From positions 617,880 to 681,879 of the forward strand of contig NZ_PDZL01000001.1 of assembly GCF_002735705.1 (NCBI RefSeq): a stretch of 64,000 nt of DNA, written 5' to 3'. The notes below the pieces were generated by a model. The model searched no databases and had not been told where the DNA came from. It saw nothing but the letters and a program-made list of their open reading frames with translations. This DNA comes from Janthinobacterium sp. BJB426 (GTDB lineage Bacteria > Pseudomonadota > Gammaproteobacteria > Burkholderiales > Burkholderiaceae_D). Made by a program: the position numbers and the translations under genes. Every line of letters begins with the position of its first letter. The first letter of the stretch is position 1. Of this stretch, positions 51,127-59,113 are shown in pieces.

Positions 51127-51900
51127 ATGGACGGGAACCATCCTTGGCAGGCGCTGCGCGCGCATACGGCAGCGCGCATCGCGCTCGGGCGCCGCGGCGT
51201 CAGCGTGCCGACCAGCGCGCAACTGGCGTTCCAGCTGGCCCACGCGCAGGCGCGCGACGCCGTGCACCTGGAACTCGATGGCGAGGTCCTGGCGCGCGCC
51301 TTGGCCGCGCAGGGGCAAGGCTGCGTGCCGCTGCACAGCGAGGCCGCCACGCGCGCCGAGTATCTGCAACGGCCCGACCTTGGGCGCCGGCTGGACGACG
51401 CTTCACGCGCGCGGCTGGCCGGAGGTAGCAAGGGAGTCGACCTGGCGCTGGTGGCGGCCGATGGCCTGTCGGCGCTGGCGATACAACGCCACGCGGCGCC
51501 GTTCCTGGTCGCCTTGCGCGAGCGACTGGCGCGGGAAGCGTGGACGCTGTCGCCGCTGCACATCGTGGCGCAGGGACGGGTGGCCATCGGTGACGAGGTG
51601 GGGCAATTGCTGCAGGCGAAGGCCGTGCTGGTGCTGATCGGCGAGCGGCCGGGCCTCAGTTCCCCGGACAGCCTGGGCCTGTACCTGACGTGGGCGCCCA
51701 AAGTGGGCTTGCTGGACGAACGCCGCAACTGCATTTCGAACGTGCGCCCCGAGGGGCTGGCGTATGCGCCGGCCGCGTACCGGCTGCATTATTTGCTGTC
51801 GCAGGCGTTCAGCCGGCAGTTGTCGGGCGTGGAATTGAAGGATGAAACGGTGGAAGAGGGCGCGGCCCTGGCGGGGGCGCGCAACTTCCTGCTGGAATGA
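51127..51900 (+). CDS. eutC: Ethanolamine ammonia-lyase small subunit EutC
   Basis: The 257-residue small subunit helps to bind adenosylcobalamin. Conserved segments are [32 protein letters not shown] (core [17 protein letters not shown]), [10 protein letters not shown] and [25 protein letters not shown] (core [16 protein letters not shown]), then [15 protein letters not shown]. These match EutC. The start ATG follows GAGGACGC; 8-nt gap from eutB. It converges on tsaD with no space between the stops, so the two transcripts meet there. Confidence 0.93.
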   Translation: MDGNHPWQALRAHTAARIALGRRGVSVPTSAQLAFQLAHAQARDAVHLELDGEVLARALAAQGQGCVPLHSEAATRAEYLQRPDLGRRLDDASRARLAGGSKGVDLALVAADGLSALAIQRHAAPFLVALRERLAREAWTLSPLHIVAQGRVAIGDEVGQLLQAKAVLVLIGERPGLSSPDSLGLYLTWAPKVGLLDERRNCISNVRPEGLAYAPAAYRLHYLLSQAFSRQLSGVELKDETVEEGAALAGARNFLLE

Positions 51901-52941
51901 TCAGACTTCGCGGATTTCGTCCAGCGGCCAGCGCGGGCGCACATTGAACGAGTAATCGTGCTTGGCGGTGTCGGGATTGATCTGCAGGCGCATGGCGCCG
52001 GCAAAGGCGATCATGGCGCCGTTATCGGTACAGAATTCCAGCTCCGGGTAATACACTTTAAAACGCTTCTTGGCGGCGGCCGCGTTGAGCGAGGCGCGCA
52101 GTTGCGCGTTGGCGCCCACGCCGCCAGCGATCACCAGGCGTTTCAGGCCCGTGTGCTTGAGGGCAGCCACGCATTTGGCCGTCAGCACGTCGACGATGGC
52201 GTCGACGAAGCCGCGCGCGATGTTCGCCTTGTCCTGTTCGCAGATGTTCGCGATGACTTTTTCTTCATGGTTCTTGACCACCGTCAGCACGGCCGTTTTC
52301 AAACCGGAGAAACTGAAATTGAAATCCTTCGAGTGCAGCATCGGGCGTGGCAGTTTATACGCGAGCGGGTCGCCGAATTCGGCCAGGCGCGAAATGGCGG
52401 GGCCGCCAGGATAACCGAGTCCCAGCAGCTTGGCCGACTTGTCGAACGCTTCGCCGGCCGCATCATCAAGCGTTTCGCCCAGCATCGTGTACTGGCCCAC
52501 GCCATCGACGCGCATCAGCTGCGTATGGCCGCCCGACACCAGCAGGGCGATGAAGGGGAATTCCGGCGGCTCGGACGCCAGCAATGGCGACAGCAGATGG
52601 CCTTCCAGGTGATGGATGCCCAGCACCGGCTTGTTGATGGCCAAGCCCAGGCTGCAGGCGACCGAGGAACCGACCAGCAGCGCGCCGGCCAGGCCCGGGC
52701 CTTGCGTGTAGGCGATGGCGTCGATTTCGGGCAGGGTGATGCCGGCCTTGGTCAGCGTTTCTTCCAGCAGCGGGATGGCGCGGCGGATATGGTCGCGCGA
52801 CGCCAGTTCCGGCACCACGCCGCCATATTGTTCGTGCATGGCGACTTGCGAATAGAGGGCGTGCGACAGCAGGCCGCGTTGCGTGTCGTACAAGGCCAGG
52901 CCGGTTTCGTCACAGGAGGATTCGACGCCAAGAACAATCAT
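51901..52941 (-). CDS. tsaD: tRNA N6-adenosine threonylcarbamoyltransferase TsaD
   Basis: TsaD transfers the threonylcarbamoyl group to A37 of ANN-decoding tRNAs, with TsaB and TsaE. From the ATG at 52941 the product is 346 residues: [19 protein letters not shown], the metal ligands [10 protein letters not shown], and the nucleotide-binding stretch [13 protein letters not shown] with [32 protein letters not shown] and [13 protein letters not shown] follow. An upstream extension of the frame lacks similarity. The gene is divergent from nirD and converges on eutC. With tsaE at 1603 this gives two of the three t6A genes of the window. Confidence 0.95.
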   Translation of the reverse strand: MIVLGVESSCDETGLALYDTQRGLLSHALYSQVAMHEQYGGVVPELASRDHIRRAIPLLEETLTKAGITLPEIDAIAYTQGPGLAGALLVGSSVACSLGLAINKPVLGIHHLEGHLLSPLLASEPPEFPFIALLVSGGHTQLMRVDGVGQYTMLGETLDDAAGEAFDKSAKLLGLGYPGGPAISRLAEFGDPLAYKLPRPMLHSKDFNFSFSGLKTAVLTVVKNHEEKVIANICEQDKANIARGFVDAIVDVLTAKCVAALKHTGLKRLVIAGGVGANAQLRASLNAAAAKKRFKVYYPELEFCTDNGAMIAFAGAMRLQINPDTAKHDYSFNVRPRWPLDEIREV

Positions 52942-53098
52942 GAAGGTGATAAATAGGGAGGAGTAATCCGCCATTGTAAAGGAAAGCCGGCCAGTCCACC
53001 GTGCGGCCGGCGCACCATTTCGGCGGCAGTGTGCACTTGCGCAGTGCGCCGCGGTGCCGTTTTTCCCGGATGTCGGCCATTTTTCGCCTGCATCGGCA

Positions 53099-53115
53099 CT
53101 GGCACCGCTCTTGCT
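53099..53115 (+). promoter_or_regulatory. Sigma-54-type promoter of nirD
   Basis: CTGGCAC (53099-53105), five nt, TTGCT (53111-53115) reproduces the -24/-12 consensus (TGGCAC and TTGC with GG and GC correctly spaced). Transcription would start near 53127, 24 nt before the nirD ATG at 53151. Nitrogen-controlled expression through NtrC is expected for such a promoter; no NtrC site could be confirmed by eye. Confidence 0.72.
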
Positions 53116-53150
53116 TAGAGGTGCGTGTGCCTTTCTCAAGGGAGCTAGCG

Positions 53151-53558
53151 ATGTCGGAACAATGGAAAATGATTTGCCGCCTGAAGGATATGCCGCTGGC
53201 GGGCGCGCGCATGGTGCAGCGGGGACTGGCGTGGCAGGACTTGCCGGGCGTGGCGCTGTTCCGCGCGACGGACGATACGGTGTACGCGCTGCTCGACACG
53301 GTGCCTTGCCTGGGCGGCCCGCTGGCGCAAGGGGTGCTGATGGAGAAAAACCTGATGGGGCCGAAGAACAGCTGGATCATCGAGCTCGATTCGGGCCGTC
53401 TGGTGGCGCCCGTGCAGGGCATGGCGCGCACGTACGCCGTGCGCATCCTGGACGGGCGCATCTACCTGGACGTCAATGAACTCAATATCCCGGCCAGCAA
53501 GGCGGAACAGGCGCTGGCGGGATCGTACGCCGTGCTGCCGCATGTGCAGATGGCATAG
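53151..53558 (+). CDS. nirD: NirD-like small subunit of NAD(P)H nitrite reductase
   Basis: A 135-residue Rieske-fold protein. The fold is suggested by [45 protein letters not shown] and [10 protein letters not shown] (core [15 protein letters not shown]). The Cys/His cluster ligands of true Rieske proteins are absent, as known for NirD of assimilatory nitrite reductase. Its partner nirB (large subunit) is not in the window, so the gene is solitary here. The start ATG is preceded by GGGAGC. It lies behind a sigma-54-type promoter, consistent with nitrogen assimilation. Confidence 0.8.
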   Translation: MSEQWKMICRLKDMPLAGARMVQRGLAWQDLPGVALFRATDDTVYALLDTVPCLGGPLAQGVLMEKNLMGPKNSWIIELDSGRLVAPVQGMARTYAVRILDGRIYLDVNELNIPASKAEQALAGSYAVLPHVQMA

Positions 53559-53564
53559 GTGTTT

Positions 53565-53628
53565 GGGGTCAGACCCTCAATGCCGCTAACGCCAGGTTCA
53601 GCGCCAACGCAAGAGGGGGTCTGACTCC
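53565..53628. repeat. Inverted repeat flanked by GTCAGACCC arms
   Basis: GGGGTCAGACCCTC (53565-53578) and GAGGGGGTCTGACTCC (53613-53628) are inverse copies with a 34-nt loop, between the convergent ends of nirD and aroG. GTCAGACCC-type arms are a frequent intergenic repeat in Oxalobacteraceae, as far as I recall, and could act as a REP-like or bidirectional transcript-end element. The loop contains CGCTAACGCC and CGCCAACGC, partial repeats of each other. Only one copy is seen in this window. Confidence 0.65.
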
Positions 53629-53634
53629 AGCTGT

Positions 53635-54696
53635 TTACTTCGGGCGGTTCAGCAGGTGCGCATGCGCGTCGCGCAGCATGGTGGCCGTCGTGTCCCAGTC
53701 GATGCAGCCGTCGGTGACGGAGCAGCCGTAGGTCAGTTGCGACAGGTCTTGCGGGATCTTCTGGTTGCCGCTGACGATGTTCGATTCGATCATCACGCCC
53801 ACCAGCGAGCGGTTGCCCTGGCGGATCTGGTTGACCACGTCGGCCATCACCAGCGGCTGCAGTTCCGGCTTCTTGTAGCTGTTCGCGTGCGAGCAGTCGA
53901 CCACAAGGTTGGCGGGCAGCTTGGCCTTGGCCAGCGCCTGTTCGGCGATGGCGATCGAGACCGAATCGTAGTTCGGGCGGCCGTCGCCGCCGCGCAGCAC
54001 GACGTGGCCATACGCGTTGCCGCGCGTGCGCACGATGGCGACGTTGCCTTCGCCGTTGATGCCCAGGAAAGAGTGCGGGTGCGCCGACGACAGGATGGCG
54101 TTGACGGCGATGCTGATGTCGCCATCGGTGCCGTTCTTGAAGCCGACTGGCGTCGACAGGCCCGACGACATTTCGCGGTGCGTCTGCGATTCCGTCGTGC
54201 GTGCGCCGATGGCGGTCCAGGCGATCAGGTCGCCCAGGTACTGCGGCGAGATCGGGTCCAGCGCTTCGGTGGCGGTGGGCAGGCCCAGTTCGCACACGTC
54301 GAGCAGGAACTGGCGCGCCTTTTCCATGCCTTCGTTGACCTTGAACGAGTCGTCCATGTACGGGTCGTTGATATAGCCCTTCCAGCCCGTGGTGGTACGC
54401 GGTTTTTCGAAATACACGCGCATCACCAGCAGCATCGTGTCCTTGACTTCCTCTTGCAGCGCTTTCAGGCGGCGCGCGTAATCGAGGCCGGCGACGGGGT
54501 CGTGGATCGAGCACGGACCGACGACGACGAACAGGCGCTGGTCCTTGCGGTCGATGATGTTGCGCAGCGCTTCGCGGCCGCGGCTGACGGTGTCGAAGGC
54601 GCTTTCCGACAGGGGCAGCTTGGCGTGCAGTTCGGCCGGTGTCGGCATGGGCGCGAAGGAGGTGACGTTGATATTTTCGATGTCTGGCGTATTCAT
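53635..54696 (-). CDS. aroG: 3-deoxy-7-phosphoheptulonate synthase, class I (AroG type)
   Basis: First enzyme of the shikimate pathway, condensing phosphoenolpyruvate with erythrose 4-phosphate. From the ATG at 54696 the product is 353 residues. It has VVGPCSIHDPVAGLDYARRL, MRVYFEKPRTTTGWKGYINDP (core YFEKPRTTTGWKG), EALDPISPQYLGDLIAWTAIGARTTESQTHRE (core GARTTESQTHREMSSGL), GFKNGTDGD and VDCSHANS, together with the metal ligands in the HANSYKK and TDGCIDWD regions. Type I-alpha, length normal. Feedback-inhibition residues are not resolved by eye. An in-frame upstream extension to 54780 shows no similarity. Confidence 0.95.
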   Translation of the reverse strand: MNTPDIENINVTSFAPMPTPAELHAKLPLSESAFDTVSRGREALRNIIDRKDQRLFVVVGPCSIHDPVAGLDYARRLKALQEEVKDTMLLVMRVYFEKPRTTTGWKGYINDPYMDDSFKVNEGMEKARQFLLDVCELGLPTATEALDPISPQYLGDLIAWTAIGARTTESQTHREMSSGLSTPVGFKNGTDGDISIAVNAILSSAHPHSFLGINGEGNVAIVRTRGNAYGHVVLRGGDGRPNYDSVSIAIAEQALAKAKLPANLVVDCSHANSYKKPELQPLVMADVVNQIRQGNRSLVGVMIESNIVSGNQKIPQDLSQLTYGCSVTDGCIDWDTTATMLRDAHAHLLNRPK

Positions 54697-54846
54697 GATT
54701 CTGGCTCGGCTTTCGCTATTGCGTTCTTTAAGAGGCAATAGTGTAGCGGAAATGCGGCCTGGCGGCGGGGATGGGGCCAAAACGGGAATGCATCAGTTGT
54801 TTTTATGGCAGTGCCGGCGCGCCACCGGCCCCTTGCTGCCGGACGC

Positions 54847-55524
54847 TCAATGACCGCCGCCCAGGCTGGCGCCAACGCCGTAGCGGGCGATGCGCTGGTC
54901 GTTGCCAGCCAGCTCGGGCGGCCGGGGGAGGCCGGGATGGCGCCGCACGTGCGCGAGGATGGCGCTTTCGTGCTGGCGTATCTGTGCGTCCAGGCAGGCG
55001 ATTTGCCGGCCCAGCAGGGCGTGCAGCGCCTGCTGGCCAGCCCGCAAGTGCGCATCGAGGCGCGCCGATTCCTGCTGGCGCACGCCTTGCATGGCGTGCA
55101 GGCGGCGCAGCCACAGGCGCAGTTCCACGTAGGCGGAGGAGGGCGGCGTCCACCGTGCGGGGCGCCTGTGCTGGCAGTAGTTGGCCAGCACCACGGCGCT
55201 GTGCGCCGCGTCTCCGGGCAAGCCATGGTCACGCAGATAGTCTTCCAGCTGCGCGGGCTGGGCGTCGCAGATCAGCATGCCCATCTCGGCCAGCATGCGG
55301 GCTGGCGCTTCGCTGTACGGCATATCGAGGCGCATGCAGACGCGCAAGCCCATGACGGGCACGTCGTTCCTTTGCAGCCAGCTGCGCAGCCAGCGGTAGC
55401 CGGCCACGTCGTTTTCCAGCACCTTGCACAGCATTTCGCCGCCCGAAAGCAGCACGGCTTTCAGCTGCAGCTTGCTCGTTTCGATGCCGACGAAGGCAGT
55501 TTCCTGTTTGACCGCGTGTTCCAT
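54847..55524 (-). CDS. IS110-transposase-derived protein, catalytic residues lost
   Basis: A 225-residue protein that follows the N-terminal DEDD domain of IS110 transposases and then a long helix, but not the C-terminal Transposase_20 domain. It starts HAVKQETAFVGIETSKLQLKAVLL (core FVGIETSKLQLKAVL), where IS110 proteins have GIDVSK or GIDLGK. NDVAGYRWLRSWL and CMRLDMPYSEAPARMLAEMG parallel the E-containing box, and LPGDAAHSAVVLANYCQHR the DxxD box. Glu15 replaces Asp, Arg65 stands where Glu is expected, and His108 replaces the last Asp. Ribosome site GGGGGAA precedes the ATG. No flanking repeats are seen, so it looks like a retained derivative, function unknown. Confidence 0.68.
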   Translation of the reverse strand: MEHAVKQETAFVGIETSKLQLKAVLLSGGEMLCKVLENDVAGYRWLRSWLQRNDVPVMGLRVCMRLDMPYSEAPARMLAEMGMLICDAQPAQLEDYLRDHGLPGDAAHSAVVLANYCQHRRPARWTPPSSAYVELRLWLRRLHAMQGVRQQESARLDAHLRAGQQALHALLGRQIACLDAQIRQHESAILAHVRRHPGLPRPPELAGNDQRIARYGVGASLGGGH

Positions 55525-55680
55525 GATGAGTTCCCCCTGTGCAGTCTTATACGCAGCGGTGGCGCCTTTGGATGCAGGCGCGCAGCAAATTCGTGAAAAT
55601 AGCTGGAAAGACTGTTGCATCGGCGCCTATGGCATCCGCCAGCCCCTCTGCAAGGGGAAAATTCCGTGTAAGCTGGCGCC

Positions 55681-56673
55681 ATGACGACTGTATCCATCCC
55701 CCATACCGATGTGGCCGGTGAGCCATTCCCCGCAGCACGTTTCATCAAAGAAATAGGACGCGGCAAGAACGGCGCGCGCAGCATGACGCGTGATGATGCC
55801 CGCGCCCTGTACCGCGCCATGCTTGAGGGCCGCGTGTCGGACTTGGAACTGGGCGGTATTTTGTTGTCGATGCGCATCAAGGGCGAATCGGTCGACGAAA
55901 TCGCCGGCTTCCTCGACGCCGCCGAAGCATCGTTCGCCCCGCTGGCCGCGCCGGCCGGCGAATTTGCCCCGATCATCATTCCCAGCTACAACGGCGCCCG
56001 CAAGATGGCCAACCTGACGGCCTTGCTGGCGCTGCTGCTGGCGCGCGCCGGGGCACCCGTGCTCGTGCATGGCGTGACCAGCGATCCGGGCCGCATCACG
56101 ACGGCCGAAGTGCTGGCCGCGCTGGATGTGCCCGCTTCGCTCGACCATGCGCAAGCCGAGGCCGCCATGGCGCGCGGGCAAGCGGCCTTCCTGCCTATCG
56201 AAGCGCTGGCGCCGCGCCTGGCGCACATGCTGTCGTTGCGGCGCGTGCTGGGCGTGCGCAATTCCACGCATACCCTGGTGAAAATCATGCAGCCGTTTGA
56301 GGGGCCCGCCCTGCGCCTGGTGTCGTATACGCATCCGGAATATCTGGAAATGCTTGGTGAATATTTCCTGACGTCATCTCCGGCAGGGCGCGGCGACGCT
56401 TTCCTGATGCGCGGCACGGAGGGCGAAACGGTGGCCAACGCCAACAAGGCGCAGCAGATCGACTGGTTCCACGGGAGCGAACGCACGGTGCTGGTGGAAA
56501 AGCAGTTGCTGGTGGAAGAGTTGCCGCATTTGCCGACCGAGCGCGATGCCACCACCACGGCCGCCTGGATCGCCGCCGTGCTGCGCGGCGAGGTGCCCGT
56601 GCCGCCATCGATCGCCGAACAGGTGGCGCAATGCCTGATGGCATCGCGGCAGATTGCAGCACGGCCGCGCTAG
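55681..56673 (+). CDS. ybiB: YbiB family (TrpD2-like) glycosyltransferase-fold DNA-binding protein
   Basis: A 330-residue protein of the anthranilate-phosphoribosyltransferase-like fold. The N-terminal helical domain (about 15-80) has FIKEIGRGKNGARSMTRDDARALYRAMLEGRVSDLELGG (core ARSMTRDDARALYRAM). The catalytic-like domain starts PIIIPSYNGARKMANLTALLALLLAR (core PSYNGARKMANLT) and HGVTSDPGRITTAEVLAAL; VRNSTHTLVKIMQPF follows. This is the YbiB/TrpD2 form: PRPP-site motifs are altered, so no anthranilate activity is expected. E. coli YbiB binds nucleic acid. Length matches. The gene is divergent from the IS110-derived gene and followed by an oxidoreductase 56 nt later. Confidence 0.9.
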   Translation: MTTVSIPHTDVAGEPFPAARFIKEIGRGKNGARSMTRDDARALYRAMLEGRVSDLELGGILLSMRIKGESVDEIAGFLDAAEASFAPLAAPAGEFAPIIIPSYNGARKMANLTALLALLLARAGAPVLVHGVTSDPGRITTAEVLAALDVPASLDHAQAEAAMARGQAAFLPIEALAPRLAHMLSLRRVLGVRNSTHTLVKIMQPFEGPALRLVSYTHPEYLEMLGEYFLTSSPAGRGDAFLMRGTEGETVANANKAQQIDWFHGSERTVLVEKQLLVEELPHLPTERDATTTAAWIAAVLRGEVPVPPSIAEQVAQCLMASRQIAARPR

Positions 56674-56729
56674 CCGCGTCGCCGCAGTTTACAATGGCGT
56701 CTTTGTAATCAGCGGTGACCGGAATTCTT

Positions 56730-57944
56730 ATGGCAAAACAATTTGATGTGGCAGTGATCGGCGCGGGCGCGGCCGGCATGATGTGTGCGGCTGTTGCCGC
56801 CCAGCAAGGCAAGCGCGTGGTGTTGATCGATCACGCGGCCAAGCTGGCCGAAAAGATCCGCATCTCCGGTGGTGGGCGGTGTAATTTCACCAATATTAAC
56901 GCCACCCCGCAAAATTTTCTCTCGGAAAACCCGCATTTCTGCAAGAGTGCACTGTCGCGCTACACGCCGCAGGATTTCCTCGCGCTGGTGAAAAAATACC
57001 GGATCGGCTACCACGAGAAGCACAAGGGCCAGCAATTCTGCAATGAATCGGCCGAGCTGATCATCGACATGCTCAAGGATGAGTGCGCCGCTGGCGGCGT
57101 GCATTGGCGCATGCCGTGCAAGATCGACAATGTTGTCCAGCAAGATGACGGTGGCTTCGTGCTGCAGACCGATAGCGGCGACATCGAGACGGCCAGCATC
57201 GTCATCGCCACGGGCGGCCTGTCGATCCCGAAGATCGGCGCCACGGATTTTGCCTACCGCATCGCCAAACAATTCGACTTGACGATGGTCGAACCGCGTC
57301 CGGCCCTGGTGCCGCTGACGTTCGATGCGACCAGCTGGGCGCCGTTCGCGGAATTGTCCGGCATCGCGCTGGAAGTGGATGTGGAAACGGGCAGCCTGAA
57401 AGGCCGCAAGGCAACGGGCGCGCGTTTCCGCGAAGATTTGCTGTTCACGCATCGCGGCCTGTCGGGTCCGGCAATTTTGCAGATTTCCAGCTACTGGCTG
57501 CCGGGCGAACCCATCGTCATCAATCTGCTGCCGGAAGTGGACGTGGCGCAGACCTTGATTGAAGGCAAGGGCACCCTGAAGAAGCAGCTGGGCAATATCG
57601 TCGCGCAATGGCTGCCGCAGCGCCTGGCCGACTGCCTGCTGGCCGTCAACGGCCTGGCGCCGGACGCGCGCATCGCCGATATGCCGGACGCGCAGCTGCG
57701 CAAGCTGGGGCTGGCCATCAATGCCTGGTCCATCGTGCCGAACGGTTCCGAAGGATACCGCAAGGCCGAAGTGACGCGCGGCGGCATCGACACGCGCGAG
57801 CTGTCGCAGCAGACCATGATGGCCAACAAGGTGCCTGGCCTGTATTTCATCGGCGAAGCGGTCGACGTGACGGGCTGGCTGGGCGGCTACAACTTCCAGT
57901 GGGCCTGGGCTTCCGGCGTGGCGGCAGGTATTGCCTTGCAGTAA
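56730..57944 (+). CDS. BaiN/HI0933-family NAD(P)/FAD-dependent oxidoreductase
   Basis: A 404-residue flavoprotein. The N-terminal dinucleotide-binding motif is FDVAVIGAGAAGMMCAAVAAQQGKRVVLIDH (core VIGAGAAGMMCAAVAA). The HI0933 family signatures are KLAEKIRISGGGRCNFTN (core RISGGGRCNFTN), IVIATGGLSIPKIGATDFAY and GLYFIGEAVDVTGWLGGYNFQWAWASG (core FIGEAVDVTGWLGGYNFQ). Bacterial members reduce or rearrange unknown substrates; BaiN of gut bacteria acts on bile acid derivatives, but that cannot be inferred here. The preferred ATG is at 56730; a GTG at 56715 is also in frame. No operon partner is evident. Confidence 0.9.
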   Translation: MAKQFDVAVIGAGAAGMMCAAVAAQQGKRVVLIDHAAKLAEKIRISGGGRCNFTNINATPQNFLSENPHFCKSALSRYTPQDFLALVKKYRIGYHEKHKGQQFCNESAELIIDMLKDECAAGGVHWRMPCKIDNVVQQDDGGFVLQTDSGDIETASIVIATGGLSIPKIGATDFAYRIAKQFDLTMVEPRPALVPLTFDATSWAPFAELSGIALEVDVETGSLKGRKATGARFREDLLFTHRGLSGPAILQISSYWLPGEPIVINLLPEVDVAQTLIEGKGTLKKQLGNIVAQWLPQRLADCLLAVNGLAPDARIADMPDAQLRKLGLAINAWSIVPNGSEGYRKAEVTRGGIDTRELSQQTMMANKVPGLYFIGEAVDVTGWLGGYNFQWAWASGVAAGIALQ

Positions 57945-58127
57945 GCAAGTCTGTAGGATGGGGTTCTGGCGCCCGGTGCGCTGGTCCCGGTGCGTGGTTT
58001 ACGCCACATTCCGGCAGCGACCGCAGGCTGCATGCCGCACGCAAGTGGGGGAGGGGCTTCCCTTTCCGAATAAAAGCTGCTACTATCTATCTCTTCCTAT
58101 ACACCACCTCAACGGTTTGAATTTTAC

Positions 58128-58340
58128 ATGACCACTATTCGCCTTAAAGAAAACGAGCCGTTCGAAGTCGCAATGCGTCGCTTCAAACGCACCATCGAAA
58201 AAACGGGTCTGCTGACCGAATTGCGCGCACGCGAATTCTACGAAAAGCCAACAGCTGAGCGCAAGCGCAAGCTGGCAGCTGCTGTAAAGCGTCATTACAA
58301 ACGCATCCGCAGCCAACAACTGCCGAAAAAATTATTCTAA
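58128..58340 (+). CDS. rpsU: 30S ribosomal protein S21
   Basis: The 70-residue S21 protein helps 30S subunits select mRNA. Sequence is fully typical: [40 protein letters not shown] and a basic end with [11 protein letters not shown]. It starts the macromolecular synthesis block rpsU-yqeY-dnaG-rpoD. In the 183-nt gap upstream, TACTAT (58082-58087) could be a -10 box with a weak -35. Two hairpin terminators follow the gene, so most transcripts probably end before yqeY. Confidence 0.97.
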   Translation: MTTIRLKENEPFEVAMRRFKRTIEKTGLLTELRAREFYEKPTAERKRKLAAAVKRHYKRIRSQQLPKKLF

Positions 58341-58358
58341 GACTGTTCAGTCAGAACC

Positions 58359-58400
58359 AACCCGGGTAGTTCGGCGCATTGTTCGCCACGGGTTTTGTTT
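58359..58400 (+). terminator. Terminator after rpsU (first of two)
   Basis: AACCCG (58359-58364) pairs with CGGGTT (58389-58394) and GGCG with CGCC inside it, then TTTTGTTT follows. The bulged stem and T-tract fit an intrinsic terminator 18 nt after the rpsU stop. Confidence 0.65.
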
Positions 58401-58437
58401 TGATTCGCCTGGAGTGATACTTCAGATGAGTCGCATA

Positions 58438-58472
58438 CCCGCTCCGGTTCGCCGCAGCGGGTTTTCGCTTTT
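58438..58472 (+). terminator. Terminator between rpsU and yqeY (second of two)
   Basis: CCCGCT (58438-58443) pairs with AGCGGG (58456-58461), with inner CGG/CCG around a ttcg loop, and TTTTCGCTTTT follows. This is a compact stem with a tetraloop of the stable UUCG kind. Two terminators in tandem imply that S21 is made in excess over the downstream genes. Confidence 0.78.
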
Positions 58473-58530
58473 GTGGCCCGCTGATGCTAGCCGCGCACGA
58501 GCACCCACCTACTGACCAACGAGGATTGCC

Positions 58531-58983
58531 ATGAGCTTGAAAGAACAAATTACCGAAGACATGAAAAACGCCATGCGCGCCAAGGAAGCGGGCAAGCTGG
58601 GTACGATTCGCCTGTTGCTGGCGGAAATCAAGCGCAAGGAAGTCGACGAGCGCATCGAATTGACGGATGCCCACGTGACGGCCATCGTGGAAAAGATGAT
58701 CAAGCAGCGCAAGGATTCGATCACCCAGTTCGAAGCCGGTGGCCGTGCCGACCTGGCCGACATCGAAAAAGCCGAACTGGTGCACCTGGCGGGCTACATG
58801 CCTGCCGGCCTGTCGGACGAAGAAGTGGCGGCCGAAGTGGCTGCCGCCGTGGCCGCCTCGGGCGCCGCCGGTCCGCAAGACATGGGCAAGGTCATGGCCA
58901 TCGTCAAGCCGAAGCTGGCTGGCCGCGCCGACATGACGGTGGTGTCCGCTCTGGTCAAGAAAGCCTTGACGCCGGCAGCGTAA
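58531..58983 (+). CDS. yqeY: GatB/YqeY domain protein
   Basis: A 150-residue protein with the GatB/YqeY helical domain. The start SLKEQITEDMKNAMRAKEAGKLGTIRLLLAEIKRKEVDERIE is diagnostic (core MKNAMRAKEAGKLGTIRLL). VVEKMIKQRKDSITQFEAGGRADLADIEKAELVHLAGYMPAG (core KQRKDSITQFEAGGRADLA) follows. The domain is the tRNA-binding tail of GatB, but stand-alone YqeY proteins have no proven activity; a tRNA or aminoacyl-tRNA link is inferred only from the fold. It sits between rpsU and dnaG, as in many proteobacteria. Confidence 0.93.
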   Translation: MSLKEQITEDMKNAMRAKEAGKLGTIRLLLAEIKRKEVDERIELTDAHVTAIVEKMIKQRKDSITQFEAGGRADLADIEKAELVHLAGYMPAGLSDEEVAAEVAAAVAASGAAGPQDMGKVMAIVKPKLAGRADMTVVSALVKKALTPAA

Positions 58984-59001
58984 GCATACAATAGTAGCAA
59001 G

Positions 59002-59027
59002 GGCTGCCCGCCGTCGCGCTGGCAGCC
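59002..59027. terminator. Hairpin between yqeY and dnaG
   Basis: GGCTGCC (59002-59008) and GGCAGCC (59021-59027) form a perfect 7-bp stem with a 12-nt loop, 19 nt after the yqeY stop. Only TGTTAAC follows, not a T-run, so termination would be weak. It may separate yqeY expression from dnaG or be a processing site. Confidence 0.45.
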
Positions 59028-59113
59028 TGTTAACAGCCCACACGTTGACCTGGCTCAACCTCAGGCCACGTGCGGTAGTATAGTCTGACCTATAACAAGA
59101 CCCGCCCTAGCCA

